Source: CAYTLQ01 sp964438715 (GTDB taxonomy: Bacteria > Bacteroidota > Ignavibacteria > Ignavibacteriales > Ignavibacteriaceae). Taken from it: a stretch of 7,411 nucleotides of DNA. Positions 1 through 7,411 of the stretch are shown piece after piece. The stretch is taken from the NCBI GenBank assembly GCA_964438715.1, contig CAYTLQ010000145.1:1-7411 (forward strand). Direction: 5' to 3'. A program made the position numbers and the translations under genes. Every line of letters begins with the position of its first letter. Within the stretch, counting starts at the first letter, position 1. The notes under the pieces were generated by a model. That model had not been told where the DNA came from, ran no database searches, and was given only the letters and a program-made list of their open reading frames with translations.

Positions 1-1977
1 ATATCACCCATTCTCACCATATCATTCCTTACACTTATATTTTTTTCATTCAATTTTGCTCAGGGTTTTCTGCGCGTAAGTGGTAAAAACACTGTTGATG
101 GCTCAGGGAATCCGATTCTTTTAAGGGGAATTGGACTGGGAGGCTGGCTCGTTCAGGAGGGATATATGTTCGGTACTTCCGGGTTTGCCAACTCGCCTGC
201 CGAAATACGAAAAAAAATTGAAGCTCTTATTGGCCCGACTAATACAACAAATTTTTATAAAAAATTCCGAACAAATTTTATCAATCGTCCCGATATTCAG
301 CAGATTAAAGCATGGGGTTTTAACTCAATACGCCTCCCTATGCACTATAACCTGATGACTCCGAGAAATCAGCCCGGAGTGTGGATTGAAGAGGGATTTG
401 CATTAATTGATTCACTGTTGCAATGGTGCGAAGAAAACCAATTATATCTGATACTTGACTTACACTGTGCACCCGGCGGACAAAACACAGCTAACATTAG
501 TGACTATGACCCGGCATATCCCTCTCTCTGGCAAAGTGATACAAATAAACTCCAGACAATTATGCTGTGGCGAAAACTCGCAGAACGATATGCTAATCGA
601 CAATGGATTGGGGGATACGATTTATTAAATGAAACAGTTTGGAACTTTGGTGGAAATAATCAGCCTCTTCGCGATCTTTATATTCAGATTACACAGCAAA
701 TTCGTCAGGTTGATACTAATCATATTATATTTATAGAGGGGAACAACTGGGCAACTGATTTTACTACGCTCTCACCACCGTGGGATAACAATATGGTGTA
801 CAGTTTCCATAAGTACTGGAATGAGAATTCTGTTAATGCAATTCAATCATATATTAACTTGCGTAATTCAACAAACCGACCTTTGTGGTGTGGTGAATCA
901 GGAGAAAATTCCAATCAGTGGTTTGCCGATGCGATCGCGCTTCTTGAGGCAAACAATATCGGATGGGCATGGTGGACACATAAAAAACTTGAAACTATAT
1001 CCGGTTTATTATCTATTGTAAAGAACAATGAGTATGATCAGTTATTAAAATATTGGAGCGGTCAGGCGCCACAGCCAACTGTTCAATATGCAGTTGATGC
1101 CTTAGATAAATTTAATCAGCGTGTACTTTTCTCATACTGCGAAAAGAATACCGATGTTATTGATGCAATGTTCAGAATGCCGGGAAATACCGCCACTATT
1201 CCTTTTACACAACTTTCTATCCCCTCTACTATCTTTGCAGTGTATTACAACATGGGTCAAAATATGTTTGCGTATAAGGATAACGATTATCAGAATCTCG
1301 GGTCCGGGTCATATAATAACGGTTGGTCATATCGGAATGATGGGGTAGATATTGAAAAATGCAATGATGTTGTAACAAACGGATATAATGTCGGATGGAT
1401 TGAATCGGGAGAATTTCTTAATTATACAGTTAATGTCACACAGTCGGGCGTATATAAGGTAGATTTCCGCATTGCCTCCACTTCAGCAACAGGTATGATT
1501 CTCATCCGATGCGATAATGTGCAAGCCGGTAAGATTGTCAGCGTGCCAAATTCCGGCGGCTGGCAAAACTGGATAACTGTTAGTAACGATAGTGTTTTAC
1601 TACCTGCAGGTCAGCATACCATTCAAATTCAGTTTCTTGGCGGTGGATTTAATCTCAACTACATTGACTTTATTCTTCTTCAACCAACAGGTCTTGAACC
1701 GGAAAATACAGCGCCCGTTTTTGGAGTATCCACGATTCATCCTAATCCATTCACCGATCAGACTTTTATATCGTATGAAATAGGAACCACTACAAATGTC
1801 TCTATTGCCGTGTACGATATTCTTGGAGCTAAAGTTGGTGATTTGGTCAATGAAGAAAAAGGACCTGGTAAATATTCTGTCAGGTTTACTGATGATAAAC
1901 TACCCGCAGGAACTTACTATATTTTGTTACATGCCGGCGGAATACGAAAGACAGTAAAAATATTAAAAATCCGATAA
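1..1977 (+). CDS. GH5 family endo-beta-glycanase with CBM6-like module and T9SS sorting tail (5' partial)
   Basis: Secreted glycoside hydrolase family 5 enzyme, probably an endo-acting beta-glucanase; a mannanase or other GH5 specificity cannot be excluded. The reading frame is open from base 1, so the true start lies just outside the window; the ATG at 166 is internal. Fragment residues 1-20 are the hydrophobic part of a signal peptide, ending NFA-Q. The catalytic barrel covers about residues 22-355. It shows SIRLPMHY (Arg111), LDLHCAPGG (His155), the acid/base motif LLNE (Glu211, followed by T rather than the common P), SFHKYW (His270) and the nucleophile motif WCGESG (Glu299). A CBM6-like beta-sandwich follows at about 420-562 (NDGVDIE, GYNVGWIESGEFLNYTV, GGGFNLNYIDF). 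The last ~80 residues (from HPNPF) form a T9SS type A sorting domain, which implies export across the outer membrane and surface attachment or release. The GH3 gene follows 13 bp downstream. GH5 assignment is firm; the substrate is inferred. Confidence 0.9.
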   Translation: MSPILTISFLTLIFFSFNFAQGFLRVSGKNTVDGSGNPILLRGIGLGGWLVQEGYMFGTSGFANSPAEIRKKIEALIGPTNTTNFYKKFRTNFINRPDIQQIKAWGFNSIRLPMHYNLMTPRNQPGVWIEEGFALIDSLLQWCEENQLYLILDLHCAPGGQNTANISDYDPAYPSLWQSDTNKLQTIMLWRKLAERYANRQWIGGYDLLNETVWNFGGNNQPLRDLYIQITQQIRQVDTNHIIFIEGNNWATDFTTLSPPWDNNMVYSFHKYWNENSVNAIQSYINLRNSTNRPLWCGESGENSNQWFADAIALLEANNIGWAWWTHKKLETISGLLSIVKNNEYDQLLKYWSGQAPQPTVQYAVDALDKFNQRVLFSYCEKNTDVIDAMFRMPGNTATIPFTQLSIPSTIFAVYYNMGQNMFAYKDNDYQNLGSGSYNNGWSYRNDGVDIEKCNDVVTNGYNVGWIESGEFLNYTVNVTQSGVYKVDFRIASTSATGMILIRCDNVQAGKIVSVPNSGGWQNWITVSNDSVLLPAGQHTIQIQFLGGGFNLNYIDFILLQPTGLEPENTAPVFGVSTIHPNPFTDQTFISYEIGTTTNVSIAVYDILGAKVGDLVNEEKGPGKYSVRFTDDKLPAGTYYILLHAGGIRKTVKILKIR

Positions 1978-1990
1978 TCATTGATCATTT

Positions 1991-4900
1991 ATGAAAAACA
2001 TAATATTTCTTATCCTAACTACTATTTTTCTTTTTCTTCCTTTCGGCGAAATAACATTTGGACAATCACTGCAACAGCGAATAGATTCTCTTCTCTCCCA
2101 AATGACACTTCAGGAGAAAATACTTCAATTACATAAAGAAGGCGGGATGAATACCCGCGATAATGAACGGCTTGGAATTCCGGGTTTTATTATGGCTGAT
2201 GGACCACACGGCGTTCGTGACGGAATGGCAACTTCTTTTCCCGTCGGTATAGCAATGGCAGCAACATGGGATACTGCTCTCGCCCGAAGGGTAGGTTCTG
2301 CAATGGGTCTGGAATTTCGCGGCAAAGGTAAGCATCAGATGCTTGGTCCTGCAATGGATTTAACCCGAGACCCAAGAAACGGCAGAACACCGGAAAGCGG
2401 TGGTGAAGATCCTTTTCTTAATGCTATGATTAACAGTTCTGTACTAAAAGGGGTACAACAAACTCCCGCTTTTGCGACCGCAAAACATTTTAACTTAAAA
2501 CACAAGCAACAGAATCGCACTAACAATAATTATATCATAACCCCGCGATTGTTAATGGATCATTATGGGCTTAATTTCAGAAAAAGCGTTCAGGATGCAG
2601 GTACATTAAGCATAATGAGCGCCTACAACCTTATTAACGGCCAGCAAGCGGCTGAAAGTTATGATTTACTAACCTATATATTACGAACCAAGTGGGGCTT
2701 TCCTTTTTATGTGGTTAGCGATTGGGGCGCTATTAAAAACTCCTTAAAGGCAATAAAAGCGGGTAATGATGTCTGCATGGGTTCCGACCATTATCAAAAT
2801 GACTTATTATCACTCGTGAACTCCGGAGCTTTACCAATTACATATATAGATAATGCCGTGAGAAATGTTCTGCGTACAAAAATCGTTTCCGGTATTATTG
2901 ACTATCTTCCTGCAGGGAATCCCTACGATGTAAACAGTCCCGAGCATCAGCAACTATGTCTTGAAGCAGGAATGAAAAGTATAGTTTTGTTAAAAAATGC
3001 AAACGGAATACTGCCTCTGAATAAAGATACCATAACATTCATCGCCGTGATTGGACCCAATGCCAACATTATGCAAACAGATGGAACAGGCAGTAGTTGG
3101 GTAACTCCTTTTTACACTGTAACACCGCGCAAAGGAATTGAAAACTATGTTGGTGCTTCGAAAGTTCTATATGCACAAGGATGTACAATTGCAGGTGGTT
3201 ATTCCGGCGACTATAATGATGCTCTCATTAAGGCAAGTCAGGCACAGGTTGTTTTTTTCTTTGGCGGACTCGACCCAACTCAGGAAGGTGAAGGTCTCGA
3301 CAGGGCTAATGGTTCTATCGAATTACCTGGTAATCAAAAAGATATGATAAACCAACTTGCCGCTATTAACCCGAATATTGTTGTTGTTATTGTCAGTGGC
3401 GGAATTACTGCATCAAATGGATATATTAATAATGTGCGTGGTTTGTTACAGGCATTTTATCCGGGACAAGAAGGTGGAAATGCAATTGCCAGAATCATTT
3501 TTGGAGATTATAACCCTTCGGGTAAGTTACCGGTTACTATTCCAAAAAACGACTCTCAGTACGGTTCTGCAATTACTGACTTTGATTTCACCAATGATTT
3601 TGGATGTGGATACCGTTGGTTTGACAATAAAGGATATATCCCTGAATTTGCCTTCGGATTTGGTTTAAGTTACTCATCCTTTAACATTTCAAACCTCTCC
3701 GTTCTTACCCCCACTGTAACTTTAGGAAGTAATGTCGCATTATCGGTTGACATTACAAACACCAGCAATAAAGCCGGAACCGAAACCGTACAATTATATC
3801 TCAGTAAACCCACATCCTCTATAACCCGGGATAAAAAGGCTCTGATTGGTTTCAGAAAAGTATTTCTTAATGCAGGAGAAACAAAGACTCTGCAATTTAC
3901 GCTTAGCCCTGAAGATTTGTACTACTACGATGAATCGCAGGGAGCATATAAAATTGAAACCGGGGAATATATAATAAAAGCAGGTAACTCCTCCGATAAT
4001 CTCCCACTGCAAAATACTTTTACAATCATTCCACATACCGAGATGCCTGACCTTCAGATAGCAAGTCTTTACACAATACCCCGTTTCCCATTGTTAGGAG
4101 ATAAAGTTCAATTTGCCGCGACTATTATCAACAGAGGATCAGGACCAAGCCCTGCCGGAGTCCCTCATGTGGTTACATTTTCAGTAAATGGTGTACCAAT
4201 AAGCAAATCAGTCAGCTTTACTAACAGTATTCCGGCAGGAGGTATGGCGTTTGTTTCCGGCGATATTCCGGAAGGCGGTTCTATTTTCTGGAATGCTACA
4301 ACGGTAAGCAACAATGTTGTTACGGCTGTAGTTAACCCCGCAACTGCAATTCAGGAAACATATAGCGATAATAACATGAAAGAAGTTTCTTTTACTGTTT
4401 ATCCGGTGCCGCCGCAAAATCTTGCTCTCAGAAAAAAAATTTATGTCAGTTCAATTGAAGGAACAGGCTACGAAGGGTACAGAGCTGTTGATGGAAGCCT
4501 TGGTACGCGCTGGTCTTCTGCTTTTTCCGACCCACAGTATTTTCTTATCAGTTTTGGTGACACCGTTACATTCAATCAGGTCCGCCTTCACTGGGAATAT
4601 GCATACGGTAAGGAATACTACCTTCAAACCAGCACCGATTCACTGAATTGGACTACAATATTCTACCAAAATAATGGTATCGGCGGAACTGAAATTATCA
4701 ATACTAATGTAACTGCTAAATATCTTCGTATGCTTGGACTTCGAAGAGGAACAGTTTATGGCTATTCGTTATATGAAATTGAGATATTTAATTTACCAGG
4801 CGGTACTTCTCTCGATGCTCAATATAACAACAATGATGCTCTTCGTGACGATTTCCATATTCTTCAGAATTATCCTAATCCTTTTAATCCATCAACAACA

Positions 4901-5125
4901 ATTAAATTTCACATACCGGAACAAAATCCGGTAGTTATCAGGATTCTTAATTCTATCGGTGAGGAGTTGGTTAATCTGGAATACGGTAAGGTGGATAAAG
5001 GTTGGCACCAATATCACTGGATAGCACGCGATACGAATAATCATCCACTGCCCAGTGGAGTTTATTTCTATCAGGTTATTATTCCCGGAAATACATTGAC
5101 GGGGAAAATGATATTAAGCAAATAG
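1991..5125 (+). CDS. GH3 beta-glucosidase-type enzyme with Fn3-like, CARDB, F5/8C and T9SS domains
   Basis: Exported glycoside hydrolase family 3 enzyme, expected to release terminal beta-linked glucose (or xylose) by a retaining mechanism. Signal peptide at residues 1-25 (hydrophobic core, FGQ end). The N-terminal barrel (~30-300) has ADGPHGVR (Asp70, Arg76), GRTPESGGEDP (Arg132), AKHF (Lys165, His166), Arg176, MSAYN (Tyr212) and VVSDWGA with nucleophile Asp244. The alpha/beta sandwich (~325-560) holds EGEGLDR, with Glu434 the likely acid/base, then LPGNQ and NPSGKLPVTIP. The GH3 Fn3-like domain is at ~580-680. Beyond the usual family length come a CARDB domain (~685-804), an F5/8 type C (CBM32-like) domain (~809-933; AVDGSLGTRWSS, YGYSLYEIEIF) and a T9SS tail (~956-1044; NYPNPFNPSTTI). 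No PA14 insertion is seen. The gene probably shares a transcript with the GH5 gene, 13 bp upstream. No clear Shine-Dalgarno precedes the ATG, but the signal peptide supports this start. Family assignment is firm; exact sugar specificity is not. Confidence 0.94.
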   Translation: MKNIIFLILTTIFLFLPFGEITFGQSLQQRIDSLLSQMTLQEKILQLHKEGGMNTRDNERLGIPGFIMADGPHGVRDGMATSFPVGIAMAATWDTALARRVGSAMGLEFRGKGKHQMLGPAMDLTRDPRNGRTPESGGEDPFLNAMINSSVLKGVQQTPAFATAKHFNLKHKQQNRTNNNYIITPRLLMDHYGLNFRKSVQDAGTLSIMSAYNLINGQQAAESYDLLTYILRTKWGFPFYVVSDWGAIKNSLKAIKAGNDVCMGSDHYQNDLLSLVNSGALPITYIDNAVRNVLRTKIVSGIIDYLPAGNPYDVNSPEHQQLCLEAGMKSIVLLKNANGILPLNKDTITFIAVIGPNANIMQTDGTGSSWVTPFYTVTPRKGIENYVGASKVLYAQGCTIAGGYSGDYNDALIKASQAQVVFFFGGLDPTQEGEGLDRANGSIELPGNQKDMINQLAAINPNIVVVIVSGGITASNGYINNVRGLLQAFYPGQEGGNAIARIIFGDYNPSGKLPVTIPKNDSQYGSAITDFDFTNDFGCGYRWFDNKGYIPEFAFGFGLSYSSFNISNLSVLTPTVTLGSNVALSVDITNTSNKAGTETVQLYLSKPTSSITRDKKALIGFRKVFLNAGETKTLQFTLSPEDLYYYDESQGAYKIETGEYIIKAGNSSDNLPLQNTFTIIPHTEMPDLQIASLYTIPRFPLLGDKVQFAATIINRGSGPSPAGVPHVVTFSVNGVPISKSVSFTNSIPAGGMAFVSGDIPEGGSIFWNATTVSNNVVTAVVNPATAIQETYSDNNMKEVSFTVYPVPPQNLALRKKIYVSSIEGTGYEGYRAVDGSLGTRWSSAFSDPQYFLISFGDTVTFNQVRLHWEYAYGKEYYLQTSTDSLNWTTIFYQNNGIGGTEIINTNVTAKYLRMLGLRRGTVYGYSLYEIEIFNLPGGTSLDAQYNNNDALRDDFHILQNYPNPFNPSTTIKFHIPEQNPVVIRILNSIGEELVNLEYGKVDKGWHQYHWIARDTNNHPLPSGVYFYQVIIPGNTLTGKMILSK

Positions 5126-5154
5126 AACTTACTGCAAGGAAATTTCTAATAAGA

Positions 5155-6969
5155 TCAGGGAGTTAGATCATTACTTTTTTCAAACTCCCTTATCCATTTA
5201 TACATTGGTGAAGAAAAGGGAGAAGCTGTTATCCGTCCCCCAAATCCGATAAACCTGTAAACATACATCGGAATGGTTCTTCCCTTTACTGAATTCAAAA
5301 ACTGTTTATTAACCTTTAATGAATAACGAACAGCAAATTCTTTTGTACGCTTATTCATCAGGTCTTCTGATTTTTTATGTTTAAGAAGCAATTCGAGATC
5401 ATTTTTTACCGATGCGAACGGTCGTAGAAAAACCGAGTCAGCTTCTTTCTTTTTAAGTATCTTAAAAAGATAGTAACCACTATCGCCCTGTAATGGGCCA
5501 ACAATTTTTCCGACTTCCGTCTTTTCGATAATATCGCTGAAGGGTGAAAAATGCTCAAACGGCATCAGTGTTGAAGTTTTATATTTTGATTGTTCAAATC
5601 TTTCTGATAGAACAGAAAACGACACACCTGCTTTTAAGGAGTCAAAAATTCCTGTTATAATATTGATGTCTTTCACAAACAGCACCGATACCTGAGCTTT
5701 TCCCACAGCCTCACCTGAAGTATTCATTTTTTGGTAGTACTGTTCTACTTCATCGTCAGAGACCTGAACCGAATCAAGGTAGCGGTTTCGGAGTAATTGT
5801 GCCAAAGCGTTAGATTTCCAAATACTTAACTGAGATTCCACAGTGTCTGATATACCCGGTATTGAGCGCAAAGCTTCACGCGCAATGAGTTCTTCTTCTG
5901 TTATACGATGTAGTATCTTTACTACTTCTTTAAGTGTATTAGGAACCAATGATGCCTTTATTTCAAATCCATGAAAAGCGAAATAATCCAGTACATACTG
6001 TAATGTTAACGGGTTGTTTTCAAATAGTATTACATCTGATTTCAAATATTGCTGTAATTTTGTATTCCTCAGAGAGTAGATATCCTTTTCAGTTAATATC
6101 AGCGTTGAATCACCTGAAGCATTACGATATTTGCTTTCCAACGCTTTCTTCATCTCAATGACAAGAGTGTTGACAATATTGTTATCAAGTGGAATCCGGG
6201 AAGTACCAATAATCCGTTCGAGATATTGTTCTCCAAAAACGCGGTAACGCCTTTGTTTCAATCTATTCTTATATGATTTCTGAGGATCTTTTGGTTCAGA
6301 GTTATCTGTATCAACACGCAGAATTTTAAAGATATGCCAGAAGTCCCCATCCTTCAACGGCCGTGTGTAATTACCCATTTTTGTTGAAAATACAACATCC
6401 TCAATGCTTTCATCAAGCAAGTCACCGAATCGTAATGCAAACATATTTTTAGAGACTGTGTCCGGCTGAGACAGAAACAAAGAATCAAAAAAAATTTTTT
6501 CTACTTCAAGTTTCCGATAAATCTCATAGATCGCAGAAGAGTCTTTTTCGATGATTGCAATAACAGTAACTATTTTTTTGCTTTTTTGTTCAGCACGCCT
6601 GTAATCTTCCTGTGTAATGGGAACCTTTCTTTCAATTTCTGCTTTAAAGAGTGCATCCCTCAGAAACATATTTCTCAGTACACTGATGTACCCTTGATAA
6701 TTTTCATCCTGAGTAAGTCCATACTTTTCTGCTTCTGATGCCCATAACTTCTCGGCAATTAACGATGCAAGGAACTGATATTTACCTGAATCCTGAGCAA
6801 AAACACGGTCATCAATCTGAGGTGTAAAGTTGTATCGTTCAACAAATTCCTGAAGTGTTATTTCTCCTCCGTTAAATGTTGCGACAGGATTTTTCTCCTG
6901 CGCTAATAGTTGTAAGCCGGAAAAAAGCAAAAGAATAAGAAAATAAACCGTTTTACTATACAATACCAT
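5155..6969 (-). CDS. SurA/PpiD-like parvulin-family periplasmic protein (peptidylprolyl isomerase-like chaperone)
   Basis: Probable periplasmic folding factor of the SurA/PpiD/PrsA type. Residues 1-24 are a signal peptide (YFLILLLFSGLQLLAQ). No cysteine is seen, so it is not a lipoprotein. A SurA-N-like helical region at ~26-130 opens with PVATFNGGEITLQEFVERY. A first parvulin-like segment at ~130-220 ends in VFSTKMGNYTRPLKDGDFWH and IFKILRV. A second helical segment (~260-415) leads to a second, clearer parvulin-like domain at ~424-507 (GVSFSVLSERFEQS, VGKIVGPLQGDSGYYLFKI). The tail of ~50 residues (556-604) matches nothing I recognise. The usual RHIL strand of active parvulins reads VIAII in the first domain and SVLFV in the second, so isomerase activity may be lost and a chaperone role is more likely. 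The gene converges with the GH3 gene and ends 29 bp from it. The ATG at 6969 is supported by the signal peptide; no Shine-Dalgarno is evident. The client proteins are unknown. Confidence 0.82.
   Translation of the reverse strand: MVLYSKTVYFLILLLFSGLQLLAQEKNPVATFNGGEITLQEFVERYNFTPQIDDRVFAQDSGKYQFLASLIAEKLWASEAEKYGLTQDENYQGYISVLRNMFLRDALFKAEIERKVPITQEDYRRAEQKSKKIVTVIAIIEKDSSAIYEIYRKLEVEKIFFDSLFLSQPDTVSKNMFALRFGDLLDESIEDVVFSTKMGNYTRPLKDGDFWHIFKILRVDTDNSEPKDPQKSYKNRLKQRRYRVFGEQYLERIIGTSRIPLDNNIVNTLVIEMKKALESKYRNASGDSTLILTEKDIYSLRNTKLQQYLKSDVILFENNPLTLQYVLDYFAFHGFEIKASLVPNTLKEVVKILHRITEEELIAREALRSIPGISDTVESQLSIWKSNALAQLLRNRYLDSVQVSDDEVEQYYQKMNTSGEAVGKAQVSVLFVKDINIITGIFDSLKAGVSFSVLSERFEQSKYKTSTLMPFEHFSPFSDIIEKTEVGKIVGPLQGDSGYYLFKILKKKEADSVFLRPFASVKNDLELLLKHKKSEDLMNKRTKEFAVRYSLKVNKQFLNSVKGRTIPMYVYRFIGFGGRITASPFSSPMYKWIREFEKSNDLTP
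5157..5190. terminator. Possible weak bidirectional terminator between convergent genes
   Basis: Inverted repeat AGGGAGTT (5157-5164) and AACTCCCT (5183-5190) with an 18-base loop, placed where the GH3 and parvulin-family genes converge. It overlaps the last codons of the minus-strand gene. Neither side has a proper T-run and the loop is long, so termination efficiency is doubtful; position is the main argument. Confidence 0.35.
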
Positions 6970-6989
6970 AAGAACTTTTATAACTTCAG

Positions 6990-7018
6990 CTTATACATAA
7001 TTTGAATATGCAAATTAA
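6990..7018 (-). promoter_or_regulatory. Possible sigma70-like promoter for the parvulin-family gene
   Basis: Read on the minus strand, a TATAAG hexamer (6990-6995) lies 17 bp from a weak TTAATT (7013-7018). Transcription would start about 13 bases before the ATG at 6969. The site lies just beyond the terminator of the upstream gene, where a new promoter would be needed. The DNA here is AT-rich, so a chance match is quite possible, and promoters of this phylum can differ from the sigma70 consensus. Confidence 0.25.
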
Positions 7019-7030
7019 TAAGAAAAAAAA

Positions 7031-7065
7031 GAGGCAGGAAAGCGGGATGCCGCGATACCTGCCTC
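7031..7065 (-). terminator. Intrinsic terminator downstream of the second GH3 gene
   Basis: Perfect 8-bp inverted arms, GAGGCAGG (7031-7038) and CCTGCCTC (7058-7065), enclose a second GC-rich pairing, GCGG (7042-7045) with CCGC (7050-7053), around a GATG loop. On the minus strand the hairpin is followed at once by a run of eight T (complement of 7023-7030). It starts 34 bp after the stop codon of the GH3 fragment and should separate that transcript from the parvulin-family gene. No T-run follows on the plus strand, so it is directional. Confidence 0.88.
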
Positions 7066-7099
7066 TGTGTTCACATAACGCTTTTGGAGAGTACGGATT

Positions 7100-7411
7100 C
7101 TATTTGAGCGTGAATTTCTGTTCTAATTTTTCAACATAAACTGTAAAATCCCCGGGTTCAACAATGCGTTTGTTATCTCTGCCGATAAAACTCAAATCAT
7201 CGCTGGTCAACTTGAATTTTACTGTTTTTGTCTCTCCGGGTTTCAGGAAAACTTTATCAAACCCCCGAAGCATTCTCACAGGACGCGATACACTGCCAAC
7301 CATATCGCGCAGATAAAGAAGAACAGATTCTTTTCCTGCAACAGTTCCGGTATTTTTTACATCAACGGTAATTTCGATATTATCATTTTTTGTGAATTGT
7401 GTACCATTAAC
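7100..7411 (-). CDS. GH3 beta-glucosidase (BglX-like), C-terminal Fn3-like domain only (5' partial)
   Basis: The frame is open from the right window edge and ends at a TAG at 7100-7102, leaving the last 103 residues of a larger protein. They match the Fn3-like domain that closes GH3 beta-glucosidases: ITVDVKNTGTVAGKESV, then LLYLRD, SRPVRMLRGFDKVFLKPGET, a TSDDLSF strand, and a final VEPGDFTVYV ending FTLK. The same blocks occur in the neighbouring surface GH3 (VDITNTSNKAGTETVQLYL, GFRKVFLNAGETKTL), which supports the family call. The catalytic domains lie outside the window, so activity and specificity cannot be judged. Unlike the other GH3 here, the protein stops at the Fn3-like domain with no T9SS tail, which suggests a periplasmic enzyme acting on imported oligosaccharides. 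The ATG at 7303 is internal to the domain and is not the start. A strong terminator follows. Confidence 0.87.
   Translation of the reverse strand, partial: VNGTQFTKNDNIEITVDVKNTGTVAGKESVLLYLRDMVGSVSRPVRMLRGFDKVFLKPGETKTVKFKLTSDDLSFIGRDNKRIVEPGDFTVYVEKLEQKFTLK

Noticed and set aside
166..1977. The ATG at 166 as the start of the GH5 gene
   Set aside because: The same frame continues upstream to base 1 and encodes a signal-peptide core and the first strand of the GH5 barrel (LLRGIGLGGWLVQEGY), so the real start lies outside the window.
1978..1990. TGATCA palindrome in the GH5-GH3 gap as an operator
   Set aside because: A six-base palindrome in AT-rich DNA is expected by chance, and the 13-bp gap is too short to support a separate regulated promoter claim.
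2125..2526. Several overlapping minus-strand open frames inside the GH3 gene
   Set aside because: They lie opposite highly conserved GH3 coding sequence, overlap one another, and their translations show no recognisable domain; they are shadows of the real frame.
3357..3668. A 103-residue plus-strand open frame within the GH3 gene
   Set aside because: It overlaps the conserved alpha/beta sandwich domain in another frame and has no domain-like pattern or initiation signal.
6970..7099. Small RNA or riboswitch in the gap between the parvulin-family gene and the GH3 fragment
   Set aside because: The only strong structure is the hairpin at 7031-7065, which an intrinsic terminator for the minus-strand GH3 gene fully explains; nothing else structured is visible.

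Overview
The window looks like part of a polysaccharide-utilisation region from a member of the Bacteroidota/Chlorobi (FCB) group. A relative of the Ignavibacteria is my best guess. The reasons are two C-terminal tails of the type IX secretion (T9SS/Por) sorting-domain kind, one carrying the QNYPNPFNPSTTI motif that is typical of Ignavibacteria-like genomes; signal peptides ending in -AQ or -GQ; AT-rich DNA; and gene starts without a clear Shine-Dalgarno sequence. The taxonomic placement is inference.

Layout: (1) Positions 1-1977, plus strand: a 5'-truncated GH5 endo-glucanase-like enzyme with a CBM6-like module and a T9SS tail. (2) Positions 1991-5125, plus strand, 13 bp downstream and probably co-transcribed: a complete 1044-residue GH3 beta-glucosidase-type enzyme with added CARDB, F5/8C (CBM32-like) and T9SS modules. 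(3) Positions 5155-6969, minus strand, convergent with gene 2: a 604-residue secreted SurA/PpiD-like parvulin-family protein, probably a periplasmic chaperone. (4) Positions 7100-7411, minus strand: the C-terminal end of a second GH3 enzyme, cut by the window edge. It lacks a T9SS tail and is followed by a strong intrinsic terminator at 7031-7065.

How they may work together: the GH5 enzyme would cut a beta-glucan or related beta-mannan chain internally, and the T9SS-exported GH3 would remove terminal sugars at the cell surface. The second GH3, without a T9SS tail, could finish oligosaccharides in the periplasm. The parvulin-like protein may help fold envelope proteins, but its place between the hydrolases may be coincidental. 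No RNA gene, mobile element, CRISPR array or integration site was seen. I found no convincing undescribed system. The most distinctive points are the multi-domain surface GH3 and the parvulin protein with apparently degenerate catalytic motifs.
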